A DNA stretch of 64,000 nucleotides from Nicotiana tabacum (taxonomy: Eukaryota > Streptophyta > Magnoliopsida > Solanales > Solanaceae): NCBI RefSeq assembly GCF_000715075.1, contig NC_134096.1:118790698-118854697 (forward strand). Reading direction: 5' to 3'. Under the pieces are notes generated by a model, which searched no databases, was not told where the DNA came from, and saw only the letters and a list, made by a program, of their open reading frames with translations. Below are positions 1-11,866 of the stretch, in pieces; within the stretch, counting starts at the first letter, position 1, and every line of letters begins with the position of its first letter. Both the position numbers and the translations under genes were made by a program.

Positions 1-945
1 CGAGAACACGAAGGGTAAGAAACAGAACTTAAGCGAACGGTGGAAGAATGACGCGAACGCGAAGAAGAAATAGCCAACAACCCCCAGCTCCGAATTTCTA
101 CTACGCGAACGCGAGGGAACAGATGCGAACGCAAAGAAGGAGAAAGCAGATTTTCGCGATCACGAACGTGATCATGCGAACGCGAGGAATAATGAATTCC
201 TCCTCCAAAATTAATCTTCGCGAACGCGAAGGAAGGGATGCGAACGCGATTAAAGAAACCAAATGACAGAAAATAACAGTTCAAAAATAGAAGGAAATGG
301 CCTGTAGCCCATCCGAAACACACCCGAGGCCCCGGGGACCGCGTCTAAACACACAAACAAGTTCCATAGCCTAACACAGATTCGCTCGAGGTCTCAAATC
401 ACATCAAACAACGCCGAAAATATAAATCGCACCACGAATTAAACTTATGAACTTCCAAAACTTCCAACTTCGAATACTCATGCCGAAACCAATCTAACCA
501 ACCCGGAATGACGTCAAATTTTGCAGGCAAGTCCCAAATAACATAACGGAGCTGTTCCAACCCTCGGAATCGCATTCCGACCCTGATATCAAAAAGTTCA
601 CTTCCGGTCAAAATCTCCAAAAATTCGACTTTTGCCATTTCAAGCATAAATGAGCTACAGACCTCCAAAATACAATTCAGACACGCCCCTAAGTCCAAAA
701 TCACTCAACGGAGCTAACGGGACCGACGAAACTCCATTCCGGAGTCGTCCCCATACAGTTCTGACTACGGTCAAAATCCTAAGACTTAAGCTTCTGTTTT
801 AGGAACTAAGTGTCCCAAATCACTCCGAATCACCCGGTAATTGAATTCAACCACGCAGGCAAGTCAATACACATAATACAAAGCTGCTCAGGGCCTTATG
901 CCGCCGGACGGGACTTAAGTTCTCAAAACGACTGGCCGGATCATC
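1..945 (-). repeat. Degenerate Tekay/Del-like gypsy LTR fragment
   Basis: From about 300 on, this stretch aligns by eye with the U3 half of the LTR at 7450-10342: the same order of phrases about the CCGAGGCCCC block, the CAAATCACATCAAACAA block and the 'gaccccgatatcaaaaagt' block. Positions 1-245 are a CpG-rich array of GCGAACGCGA-type units, occupying the place where the other LTR has its CTGCGG array. The end near 945 is approximate because the terminal GTTACA is not preserved. The rest of the LTR lies to the left of the window. Confidence 0.6.
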
Positions 946-1525
946 CCAGGGTCGATCTTCAGTCCTTTATTGTCATGTTTCGAATTTGATCCACCATGTC
1001 GTAGGCGAACTCGATTTCGACCGTATACAATCCACACATTCAAAAGTTAGGGAAAAGAATAATGTTTTTAGCATTAGAATTTCAATTTATACTTGTCTAG
1101 AGCTTGGATTCTTTCAATTCTAGTTAATTAGGCATATTATGTCAGTTCCTTTGAGTAATATATCTAGAGTTTGTCTTGATACCTTATCAATAGGAAATTA
1201 AAAGAGAAACGCTATGGGGAAGTTCACTTTGTTATCTTTTACATTTTCTTTTGTTTATTTGAAGATTTCGAACGATCATTTACGAAATCACTATAAAGTG
1301 AGGTACATTTAGCCAAAAATTAGAAAGGAGTGTTGTCAATTATGAAAAGTGTGAACTTAAAAGACGTAATGGTGAAAATCAATTTCGTGAGATTGATATC
1401 GTTGCTCCTTTTTCTTATTCAAAATAGTGCATTCTAGCTACTGGATTTTATGTAAATTCATCTTTGGAAAAATTATATAACGTAGCTGCTCCAAAACTAA
1501 TGGCCAGCATAGTATATATTTTTTT

Positions 1526-1571
<46 letters not shown>

Positions 1572-2963
1572 GTGAATATAATTATTTTTGGCCGGCCAAA
1601 TATGTAACTTTCCCAAATTCATTCGTTACAAGTTGTCTGATGGACTTGTAAATTCAAATTGATTGCCTCCTAGATTGTAGGCTTCATGTGGGCTTCTTAT
1701 CTAGCTTTACTTTGATAAAATGGCATGGTATGACAATGCATAAAGAGAACTGACAATTATTTAGCCTTATATTAGGTTTGGTAAAGGCATCCTCAAAAAA
1801 TTGGCAATATATAGTCAAATCCTAAAAAATCCTAGTTCCTTATTTATTCTCTTTCCCCGAATTTCTTCTTTTTTTCTCCCCATATTTTTCTTCAATTTTC
1901 TTTAAAAAGTTTAATGCTTCTCGTGGTTGAAATCGCTGAGAGTTTTCTCTTCTCTTCGGTAGAAGTTACTGTCTTCCCTGATTGCAGTAGGAGTTTATTC
2001 TGATTTCTTAGCAATTCTATTCTGTTTTCTTTAGAAACGATGATAAGAAACAATGATCTTCTTATCATAATCTTACTTTGTTTTCTCATCTCTATGGACC
2101 AGAGTAAAAACTGCATCAACTGCATACAAATATTATTCCTAATCATTGGGTATTTCTCTCATTTGGCGAACAATTTTAACAATGTATCAGTTGCGTAATT
2201 GAAAGCAAAAAGTGAGATTAATAGATTTATGCATCATTGTGTCCAGATCGGTGGGAGAATGGTGTACATCTATGCATATCATCATGTATATTTGTGTGTA
2301 TATTATGTTGTATATCGTGATATACATTATTAGATTTGGCAATATATGGTTAGATCAGAATCAAATCGTCCAACTTAATTTTAAGAGGGCAAAATTCATG
2401 CTGAATAAACTTATTTCAGTTTTGTTATTGATCAAAGAAGAAAAATAAATTTTTTGATATAATAGCTTTAGAGCAAGTTCTAAAATATAAAAATAATAAA
2501 TATAATTATGGGAGTAAATTAATTTTTGATATACAAAGAAGAAAAATCAATTTTTGATATACACAAAGAAGGAAAATAAACTTGTGATATCCATTTTGGT
2601 ATACACATATTCGATGTGTTATATAATGCGATATACAAATAATACAATAATTTTGTTGTGATATACATTGATATAGAGACAAAAATAAATTTAAATAACT
2701 ATATTTATAATTTTATATTTTAGATATACAAAGAAGAAAAATTAAATTTTAATACACATTTCGATATACACAAAGAAGGAAAATAAAATTATGATATACA
2801 CATTATTGTTGTGATATACATCTATTGGTTACCTAACGCCAATATTTATAACTAGGTCATTTTTCTGCTAATTATGTGAGTATGTTGTTAAAACCTCCTT
2901 TACTTTCAGGTCATAGAGAAGGCCATTTTCAGAAATACACTGATATCAGGGTAGAAATGACAC
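946..2963. other. Intergenic, AT-rich; no gene seen
   Basis: No coding potential that I would defend. It contains an (AT)n tract at 1530-1565 and a long zone of GATATAC-type imperfect repeats (2190-2835). The short open frames here are low-complexity and have no recognisable domain. Confidence 0.6.
2190..2835. repeat. Imperfect dispersed GATATAC / AAGAAGAAAA repeats
   Basis: The words GATATAC and AAAGAAG(A/G)AAAAT recur many times with variable AT-rich spacers (for example near 2527, 2556, 2589, 2723, 2773 and 2800). The pattern looks like a decayed tandem array or slippage-prone AT sequence. No coding function is apparent. Confidence 0.45.
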
Positions 2964-3137
2964 CAGATAGCCGCTCCAAGGGGCTGCTATTTAAAAATTA
3001 GCCATTGCGTCTTGAGTTTAAGTTATTCTGTTCAAATATTTAGGACATTTTGTTCTGAATTGTCCTGAAGTTATGAATTTCAGGACAAAATAAGTACTGG
3101 CTAATTTCTAAATAGCATCACTGAGAATGGCTATCTG
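2964..3137. mobile_element. MITE with terminal CAGATAGCC inverted repeats
   Basis: The left end CAGATAGCC (2964-2972) is the inverse of GGCTATCTG at 3129-3137. The similarity continues inward: the TGCTATTTAAAAATTAGCC segment on the left matches the inverted GGCTAATTTCTAAATAGCA segment on the right, giving imperfect inverted repeats of about 45 bp. There is no ORF. I could not fix a clean target duplication, so the superfamily is left open. Confidence 0.55.
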
Positions 3138-3190
3138 TGCTCTTAGTAGAATTGTACTCCGGGTAAATTCCAATTAATTGTAAAAGTGTT

Positions 3191-4581
3191 TGATGGTAGG
3201 CTAGAAACTCGTGTTTTAGCCGTAATATTGCACTAAATCTACTGCATTTTACTTGTGTTGAGCTTTAATTGGTAGTGGTTTTGCACTTATTGTGTGTTTT
3301 ATGCCTTATAGAAGTGATTCCGAGTTATGTAGATGTTGTGGAGCTAATTCGAGCTATTTGGAGCTTTGAAATCTGAGTAGAAGCCCAAGCAATTAAGCCG
3401 GGATCACGTTTGGGGGTCGAAAACCAAGTCTGAATGTCAAAAAATGAGAAAACGAATTCACTCTGAGAAAATTGCATTACCGCCCCGCGGGGCGCAGGGC
3501 GTTAGTACAAAAAGTGGCCAGAAATGATTTTTTTGGCACGTTCTGGAATTTCCTACATGCACACCTCATGGGGCGGCACGGTAGCACAAAAATGTTAGAG
3601 TGACTTCCCATTTCCGCTAAAAAGGGTAGTTTCATCTGGGGTTTGTTTTGGGGGCGACTTAAATACACCAAAACACCATTTTAGATGGACTTTTGATACA
3701 ATTTCGACCTAAGGAAGCCAGGGAGGCTAAGGAGGAGTTGGAAGAACATAAACACAAGGATTTAATCATTCCTTCCTCACTCAAGATCCGGGTTTGGATT
3801 GAATGTATGTTTTTCTATACTTTAGTTACATTTGTGAAGAACTTCTCCATGTCTATGGAGTAGATCCTTTTGGGTTTTGATGGATTTGGTATATTGATGA
3901 CTGTTTGTGGATTATAACTCTATTTTTATGTGTTTGAATCATTTTTGGAAGATTTAATTGTTGTATCTATATTCACTTGTTCCTGTAATCGAAAGAGGCA
4001 CAACTTGTGATATCTTTGAATTATATTATTGGTTAAGTTCATAGATTCTTCTAAGTAATCAAAAGAGGCTAGTTGAATCATTGATTAAATCTAGTTAGGA
4101 GAATAATTGAAAGAGGTTTTCCTAAACATCAATCCACTACGCATTCTTGCATATCTTACAGTGCTTAAATTGGTTCATCTCGTGAAGTTAAGACTTAATC
4201 GAGAGAAAAGTTTTTGCTGAACGTTTGAACTAATAATAGAGTGAATTCGAGAGACTCACTTGAGCATTGGAAGTGAATTATCTAGAGGTAGATCCCGAAC
4301 AATTATCTTGCACTTATTTTGTCAAAACCCTATCCTCCTCTACTGATAACCTTAATTGCTTATTCCTTGTTTCGATAGTCACTAGTAAATAGCTGTAGAT
4401 TTTAGATTCTTAATTAAATTTTATTATTAATCATATAAATCTCAACTGTTGATCCTCTTGGACAGCAATCAAGCTAAAAACTATGAGAATAATATTTAAA
4501 TTCAATCTCTGTGGACACGATATTATACTATACTATCTTTGACCAGTGAGCTCAATTTAAGTGTGTGTTTTGCACTCGCCA
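3191..4581 (+). repeat. Left (5') LTR of the gag-only element
   Basis: It begins TGATGG and ends GCACTCGCCA. It is colinear with the two pieces of the right LTR (for example, the shared 'gattccgagttatgtagat' phrase at 3316 and 7431). At 1391 bp it is the undisturbed copy and gives the target sequence into which the gypsy element jumped. Confidence 0.85.
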
Positions 4582-4586
4582 AATTT

Positions 4587-4604
4587 TGGCATCGTTGTCG
4601 GGGA
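4587..4604 (+). other. Primer-binding site, tRNA-Asp type (degenerate)
   Basis: TGGCATCGTTGTCGGGGA follows the 5' LTR by five bases. The usual Athila/Tat site complementary to tRNA-Asp is TGGCGCCGTTGCCGGGGA; this copy differs at three positions, two or three of them C-to-T/G-to-A type changes. Confidence 0.8.
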
Positions 4605-4779
4605 TTGGCAATCAATAGTATTTGAAATAGTTTGTAGTGCTAATTCAGGAATTAGCTTTTATATTTTCTTTTCTTTCTCTTTTTTTTAGTTTTCCTTAGT
4701 TAACTTCTCTTCAAGATTTTTTTTGTTGAAGAACTCTTGAAGAAAATATTCTTGATATTGAACTCTAAATGATGTGAAG

Positions 4780-5835
4780 ATGGACCATAACCAGCCTAAG
4801 AAAATAGTTGCAGAGTTAGCAACTGAACATTACCACAAGTCGGCTATTTGTTTTAAATGTAGTGGGAATCATCTATGGGTTGACTGTCAAGCAGGTAAGT
4901 ATTCCTCCTATGGTTCATCTTTTGAACACTCTCACTTTGTTTCTAGTCCGTACAGGTATGATGTTTCTTATGGGCACAGTCCTAACTCTAATTGGGATGA
5001 ATAACCTTATTATGATTGGAATGAAAGCGAAGTGAGACAACCACCTCAAGAGGAGAATGGTAGTTTAGAAGAGCTTATGTATAAGTTCATAAATAAGGTG
5101 GAAGAGATATTTACACAAGATGATAAAGCCATTAACAATCTAACAATGCAAGTGAGTCAAATAGTAAGTAAACTTTCATAAAGCTATTTGCATTGTGATG
5201 GTGAATGTACGGAGGAGATACCTTGTGAGAATGAGCATATCCGAGAAGATGAGCATCCACAGAGACAACTTTCCACTCGGCAAGAGGACTCTTATTTAAG
5301 CGCCATGATTGAAAATGAGGCTTTGGTTGATTATAAAGCAATAGAAGAAGAGTTCCAACCCCTCTCCACCTATCCACATTTACAATTTTTAGTAGAAGAG
5401 AATGAGGAGAAAATGGTCTTAGACTTACCAGAAGAATACTCACGTGACCTTTCTTCTTCATTTTCTTATTCTAACCTTGATTATGTGGATTTTATTTTTA
5501 AGGATTTACATGAATATGCAGGGATTTATCTTGTGAATGAATGCAGAAACAAGTTGAGGATAATCCTACAAGAACAATCCACCGCTCAAAATGAGGCCAA
5601 GAAAGAAAGAAAAGAGCGGGTCTTACAAATATCCCTAGAGGACTTTGTCCTGATGAGCTCCATAAAGAAACCAGAGGAGCGAAAACGAAGAATGAATTCA
5701 GAATTAGGGATGGAGTTCACAAGTTCTCAGAAACGAAAAAAGTTCAAGGGAGTTTTCTTTACCTCTTGCTTTTTATTTGTGTATCATGGGGACATGCCAC
5801 AATTTAATGTGTGCGGTGGGGATGCATATATGTAA
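4780..5835 (+). pseudogene. Gag remnant with CCHC-like knuckle and unknown C-terminal extension
   Basis: One reading frame, starting at the ATG at 4780, runs to 5835 but carries stops at 5002 and 5179. It opens close to a zinc knuckle of the Athila/Tat spacing CX2CX3HX4C (CFKCSGNH...C, about residues 24-36). A helical ELMYKFINKVEEIF...VSQIVSKLS segment follows, which resembles the C-terminal part of Athila/Tat Gag. The N-terminal capsid part expected of Gag is missing. After the second stop about 215 codons remain open. That part is acidic and then basic (KKERKER, RKRRMNSE, SQKRKKFK) and does not look like protease or any domain I recognise. The product would be a nucleic-acid-binding Gag fragment at best; the family assignment is inference from the knuckle, primer site and LTR type. 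Confidence 0.65.
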
Positions 5836-6206
5836 ATGTGTAAATATTTTAATGTGCGTTTGTTTTATTTTTTTGATTGAACTTTTTGTTTAAAATCGAT
5901 TTCCTTAGGTAGTGTAATTCCCCCTTGGTTTTTCTTTGTGTCGCGGTTCTTTTCCAAGGGTCTTGTTTGAACCGGATGTAGTTAGTTTTTTTATTTTTTT
6001 AGGAGTAAAAAACCTTGTGCTGTGATTTTAAATGAAAGAAATATCTCTTGACTTTATTATGCCTTGAGAATAGTAAGTGCTTTAGTTGTGACGCTTAGGC
6101 CCAGTTTTTGACAATTGTATAAGTACCTTAAATTGTATGATCTTTACTTTTCTTAACTGCTTTGACTAGAGTGTCTTGATGAGTCTGATCCAGAGTGAGT
6201 TATGTG

Positions 6207-6259
<53 letters not shown>

Positions 6260-7321
6260 TTTGTGTTATTCTGTGCATTGCATTTGATATCTAGAACTTG
6301 CCCCATGTGTATGCAAAGCGAAATAGTAATTTTATTCAGTCTTGGAAGTGATATAGGCATTTCTTTGTTGAGCCACCTATATGCTTTTACCCACCTAATT
6401 GTTATGTATCATAGTTAACCCCTTTGAGCCGGTAATCCTATTTCTTTGGCAACCACACTACAAGTCTGATTAATTTTGTTTGAATTGACCATTTGTTTGA
6501 ACCTTCTACCTTTCATGAGCACTTGAATTTGTTATGAACTTTGTAAAAGTTATAGTGTGGGGTGTTGGTTTGGATTTTGAGTGGAACTATTGAAATAAGG
6601 AGAAATGTGCACTATTTTGGAAAAAAAAGAGTAAGAGCCACTTGAATTGAAAAGGAAAATGAAAAAAAAGTAGTTGTATTGTTGTGAAAAAAATATTCAG
6701 TGATAGTGGTAGCTCTTGATCTATTTGTGCTTAAAGAATTTGGGAGTTGACGTATATTTATGTAAAGGTGGAGTTATGATTTGACATAAGTGTGAGGTTT
6801 TGAACGATCAATTGTATGTATTAAAGTTCTTAGGGAGGTGTAGTCACTATATCCAAATGTATCCTATCCGTCCCGCAGCTTACATTACAACCAAATAAAG
6901 TCCTACTCGATCCTTGACTGAATAAGCTCAATCAGTAAAGTAGTACACTACGGGCAAGCTTATGGTACATTCTCTGTGGCGCATGAATTTAATTTCTAAG
7001 AGTGAGTTAATTCTTTAGTTGAGTTCCTAATTATTCTTGAATTTTATTGTGTGTGGAACTACTCTCTATTTTTTGTGTAAGGGCACATAATTTATGAAGG
7101 TAAGGTAAAGTCTTTGACCTCTATATTAGAGTAAGTGAGCAGGTTGCGAAAAACACGTGGTTCTTTTGAGTCAAATTTTGAGGCAATGATGTTACGTGAG
7201 AGTGCTTAGTCTATTTTAAATATTCTTGGCATGATGCGTTAGGGAAGTTGTAAGAAGGTCGTCTCTATGTGAAGTGTAGTTTGATTGCTCGAGGACGAGC
7301 AAGGGTTTAAGTGTGGGGTGT
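5836..7321 (+). other. Non-coding internal region of the gag-only element
   Basis: No pol-like frame is present. It contains a (TG)n tract at 6211-6255 and ends in a purine-rich stretch, AAGTGTGGGGTG, directly before the right LTR; this is the probable polypurine tract for plus-strand priming. A second similar word (AGTGTGGGGTG near 6555) could be an older or secondary tract. Confidence 0.6.
6211..6255 (+). repeat. (TG)n microsatellite
   Basis: Uninterrupted GT dinucleotides over about 45 bases inside the internal region of the gag-only element. Confidence 0.95.
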
Positions 7322-7449
7322 TGATGGAAGGCTAGAGTGCAGTTTGCACTCAAATTAGTGCATTTTACTTGTGTTGAGCTTTAATTGGTAGTGTTTTTGC
7401 ACTTATTGTGTATTTTATGCCTTGTAGGAGTGATTCCGAGTTATGTAGA
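7322..7449 (+). repeat. Right LTR of the gag-only element, part 1
   Basis: Matches 3191-3343 (TGATGG start, the GTGTTGAGCTTTAATTGGTAG and GATTCCGAGTTATGTAGAT phrases). It stops abruptly at the TGTCACGACCC end of the inserted gypsy element. The left LTR contains a short 'cgtgttttagccg' segment that this copy lacks or has changed. Confidence 0.85.
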
Positions 7450-10342
7450 TGTCACGACCCAAAATCACACCTGTCGTGATGACACCTATCTTAATACTAG
7501 GCAAGCTAACAGCTTCAATAAACCACAATTTGTTTTTTTTTAATTTTGGAAACATAATATTTAAATTAAATATAAAAATCTCACCAATACTGATATAAAA
7601 ATACTTTCAAAATCCGGTGTCACTGAGTATATGAGCATCTAAATGATAATACAGTCTGACCGATAAAATATTGTCTGGAAATATAGAACAGTACAAACAA
7701 CTGAAAGGAAAGAGAGAAAAGGTCTGCAAAAGCCAAGCAGCTACCTCGATAGTCTCCAACAGATAAAACTCCAAAATCTAGCAGCTGCCGTATCTGGAAG
7801 TACCTGGATCTGCACACCAAGTGCAGAGTGTAGTATGAGTACAACCGGCCCCATGTACTCAATAAGTAACAAGATTAACCTTTGGGCTGAAAGTAGTGAC
7901 GAGCTCCACAGGTATAGTCCAATATACAAATAACAATACAAAAATGTAAGCATGTTCTCAAGTTCAACAAATAAGCCCAATACAAGTAAAATAAATAAAT
8001 TCTGCATGATATGAGGAATATGACATCTCGATATCTACATGCCAAAATATATGTTGTATGTGATGTACCATAATGGAAATCTCGTGTACTCACACTCTCA
8101 GAATACTCAATCACTCAGTATTGTATATGGCCAATCCAGCCCAAGGAACTTCATCCCAAATATAACTCCATCCCAGATATATATATATATCAACTGACAA
8201 TCAGTCACTCAGTACTATACAAGGCCAATCCAGCCCAGGAAACCCCATCCCTAAATGTAAATAAATAAGGAAACACCATGCCTAGAGAACTCCATCCCGA
8301 ATATAATTAGATAAGGCAACTCCATCCCAGATATAAAGAAATTGTGCTCACTATGAGGGGTGCAGACTCCGAAGGGGCTCCTTCAGCCCAAGCGCTATAA
8401 TAAGCCAGATCCATGCATAAATAAATAAAACATGTTGCGGCGTGCAGCCCGATCCCATAAATATCACTCAAAATCTCCAGTCTCGCGAGCTCTCAATGAC
8501 ATGAAAATCAACCCGACATGATCATATGATTTATCAATGAATGACAACAGAGACTGAGATATGATGTGCAAATGATAGGTGTGACTGAGTACAAAATTGT
8601 AAATTTAAACAAGTAATTCAATAGCAATAAGACCTTTATGGGTCCCAAAAATATCGGCACGTAGCCTAAACATGATCTTTAATACGAGTTTCAGCTCAAT
8701 TTGTCCAACACGTGGAGGATATGTGGATAATGACATGATTCTTTGATTATACAATTCTACGGAATTTATTTAAGTCACAATTTCTACAGTGCACGCCCAC
8801 ACGTCCGTCACCTAGCATCTGCGTCACCTCCAAACAATTCACATAACACATAATTCAGGGATTCATACCCTCAAAACCAAGTTTACAAGTGTTACTTATC
8901 TCAAACCGTGCAAGTTCTTTATTCTAATATGCCTTTGCCTCGCGAATCAGCCTCCGAACGCCTCGAATCTAGTCACAATTAATTCAATACAATCAACACA
9001 AATTATAGGAATCAATTCCATATGATAATACTAATTATCTAATAAAATCCGAAATTCAACTCAAAAATCATCACTGGGACTCACGTCTCGGAACCCAACA
9101 AAAGTTACAAAATATGAACGCCCATTCAACCAGGAGTCCACCCATACCAAATTTACCAAATTCCGACATCAACTCGACCTTCAAATCCTCAAAACTTATT
9201 TTCAAATCCCTAGGCCCAAATTCTCGAATTTCACCTTAAAAACATGTAATCTAGTCGAAATACTCAATGATAATTCAATATTATTGACTAACAATGATCA
9301 CAAGTGACTTACCTCAAGTTTTCCCATGAATTCTCTCTGAAAAATCGCCGCAACCCGTGTTGGAAATGTCCAAAAATGCCAAAATCCCACAACCCCTCTG
9401 ATTTTATTCTGTCCAGGGGTTTTCGCATTTGCGGCTCACTTAGCCGCATCTGCGGTCATGCTTTTGCGGTATAGTTTCAACTTCTGCGACAAACCTACGC
9501 TTCTGCGGGCTCGCTTCTGCGATCCAGTCCCGCATTAGCCCAAGCCGCATCTGCGGTCGCGCTTCTGCGAGGTTTCATCCGCTTCTGTGGACCTCACACT
9601 ACTGCGATGCTAGGCTCGCTTCTGCGAGCTCGCACCTGCGTGTTAATTTCTGCAAGTGGGATTGCATCAGTAGGCAGAAATTCCCAGCTTTGTTCTAAGT
9701 CCAAATTTGATCTGTTAACTATCCGAAATTCACTCGAGGCCCCCGGGACCTCAACCAAATATACCAACAAGTCCTAAAACATTATAAGAACTTAGTCGAG
9801 GCCTCAAATCACATCAAACAATGCAAAAAATGTGAATCACACCCTAATTCAAGCTTAATGAAACTAATAAATTCCAACTTCCACATTTGATGTTGAAACC
9901 TATCAAATCAAGTCCGATTGACCTCAAATTTTGCACACAAGTCATAAATGACATAACAGACCTATGAAAATTTCTAGAATTGGATTCCGACCCCAATATC
10001 AAAAAGTCAACTCCCCGGTCAAACTTCCAAACTTAAACTTCCTATTTTCGCCATTTCAAGACTAATTTAACTACGGGCTTCCAAATAATTTTTGGGACAC
10101 ACTCCTAAGTCCAAAATTACCATACGGAGCTATTGGAATCATTAAAACTCTATTCCGGGGTCGTTTACACATAAGTCAACATCAAGTCAACTATTTCCAC
10201 TTAAACTTTAAGTCTTAGAACTAAGTATTTCAATTCATTCTGAAACCTCCCCGACAAGTCACATAATTATAATTTAACACATGATTAGCAGTAAATGGGG
10301 GAACAGGGCTGTAATACTCAAAAAGACCGGCTGGGTCGTTAC
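7450..10342 (-). repeat. Downstream (3') LTR of gypsy element A
   Basis: It starts TGTCACGACCC and ends GGGTCGTTACA on the plus strand. It contains tandem segments built on CACTCAGTA..GGCCAATCCAGCCC (8110-8330), one GCGGCGTGCAGCCCGATCCC word (about 8436), and a CpG-rich CTGCGG/CGCTTCTGCG array (9415-9660). It is about 2.9 kb long. Confidence 0.9.
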
Positions 10343-10356
10343 ATTCTCCCCTTTTT
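10343..10356 (-). other. Polypurine tract of gypsy element A
   Basis: The plus strand reads TTCTCCCCTTTTT next to the LTR, which is AAAAAGGGGAGAA on the element strand. This is the usual position and composition for plus-strand priming. Confidence 0.85.
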
Positions 10357-10479
10357 AAACAAACGTTCGTCCTCGAACAGGTTTAGAATCATACATGCAG
10401 CCTCAAATAGGTGTGGATATTTGCTCCGCATCTCCCACCCAGTCTCCCAAGTAGCTTCTCTGACTGGCTGGCCTCTCCA

Positions 10480-10858
10480 CTACAATTTCAGTGAAGCTAT
10501 GTTCTTTGATCTCAACTTTCGAACCTGCCGGTCCAAAATGACCTCTGGCTCCACGTCATAAGTCAAATTACCATCCAACTGGACCGTACTGAAATCCAAA
10601 ACATGAGACGGATATCTGACATACTTCTGTAGCATAGATACATGAAATACTAGATGAACCCCCGATAGACTAGGCGGTAATGCAAGTTCATAAACCATCT
10701 CTCCAATCCTTTTAAGTATTTCAAAGGCCCAATATACCTAGGACTCAACTTGCCCTTCTTCCCGAATCTCATAACACCCTTCATAGGCGAAACTCGGAGT
10801 AGTACCGTCTCTCCTACCATGTAAGAAACATCACGAACCTTTCAGTCGGCATAATTCT
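10480..10858 (-). pseudogene. Gypsy A integrase C-terminus with chromodomain-type tail
   Basis: The open part (10480-10698) contains VFHVSMLQKYV..PSHVLDF and LTYDVEPEVILDRQVRKLRSK, the conserved tail found after the integrase core in Tekay/Del chromoviruses. There it forms a chromodomain-like module thought to direct insertion into heterochromatin. The stretch from 10700 to 10858 links it to the integrase core in another frame, so at least one frameshift lies there. It is not an independent gene. Confidence 0.75.
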
Positions 10859-10859
10859 T

Positions 10860-11438
10860 CTATCTAGACTGCGTCGTGCGAAGTCGATCCTTAATCAATT
10901 TAGCCTTCTCCAAAGCATCCTGAACCAAATTAGTACCCAATAGCCTAGCCTCACCTGGCTCAAACCAACCCACCGGAGACCGACACCGTCTCCCATATAA
11001 AGCCTCATATAGAGCCATATGAATGCTCAATTGGTAGCTGTTGTTGTAAGCAAACTCTGCAAGTGGCAGAAACTGATCCCAAGAACCCCAAAAATCTATA
11101 AAACAAGCACGTAACATATCTTCTAATATCTGAATAGTGCGCTCGGACTGTCCGTCCATTTGAGGGTGAAATGTTGTACTCAACTGAACCTGTGTGCCTA
11201 ATTCTCGATTCATTGCTATCCAAAATTGTGATGTAAACTGCGTGCTCCGATCTGAAATGATAGACACTGGCACACCGTGAAGGCAAACAATCTCGCGGAT
11301 ATAAATCTCAGCCAACCGTTCCGAAGAATAAGTAGTACCAATTGGAATAAAATGTGCGGACTTGGTCAATCGATCCACAAACACCCAAATAGCACCAAAC
11401 TTCCTCAAAGTCCGTGGGAGTCCAACTACGAATTCCAT
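10860..11438 (-). pseudogene. Gypsy A integrase catalytic core
   Basis: The frame reads through the DDE core: FVDRLTKSAHF (first Asp), IISDRSTQF (second Asp; the usual Gly residue after Asp is altered) and HPQMDGQSERT (Glu). YNNSYQLSI and YGRRCRSPVGW follow, as expected for Ty3/gypsy integrases. It would insert element cDNA into chromosomes, but the frame is cut off from the zinc-finger half by stops and a shift around 11440-11570. Confidence 0.85.
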
Positions 11439-11569
11439 GGTAATATGCTACCATTTCCACTCCGAAATTTCAAGTCTCTGATGCTCGTACTTCACCTGCT
11501 GACAATTTAAACACCGAGCTACAAACCCCACTATATCTTTCTTCATTCTTCTCTACCAATAATGCTGCC

Positions 11570-11863
11570 TCAAGTCCTGGTACATCTTTGCGGCGCCGGA
11601 TGAATGGAGTACCGGGAACTGTGGGCTTCTTCAAGAATCAACTCACGTAGCCCATCTACATTTGGAACACAAATCCGACCCTGCATTCTTATCATCCCAT
11701 CATCTCCAATAGTAACATCTTTAGCATCGCCGTGGTGAACTGTGTCCTTCAGGACAAGCAAATGGGGATTATCATACTGGTTCTCTCTGATGCGGTCATA
11801 TAAGGAAGACCGAGAAACCACACAAGCTAGAACCCGACTAGGCTCCGAAACATCTAATCTCAC
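11570..11863 (-). pseudogene. Gypsy A RNase H-integrase linker and zinc-finger start
   Basis: The frame covers the linker (SLYDRIRENQYDNPHL..., GRICVPNVDGLRELILEEAHSSRYSIHP). It runs into the HHCC zinc-binding region of integrase, where the second His is present, and then shifts frame (APQRCTRT). The Cys pair lies in the next frame toward 11500. It was originally joined to the RNase H frame above; a stop at about 11864 separates them. Confidence 0.75.
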
Positions 11864-11866
11864 AAA

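Noticed and set aside
6166..6360. Open frame rich in His-Thr
   Set aside because: A translation of the (TG)n microsatellite.
7620..8114. Minus-strand open frames conserved between 7620-8114 and 15635-16129
   Set aside because: They are conserved only because the two LTRs are copies of each other; the translations are hydrophobic, low-complexity and shift frame.
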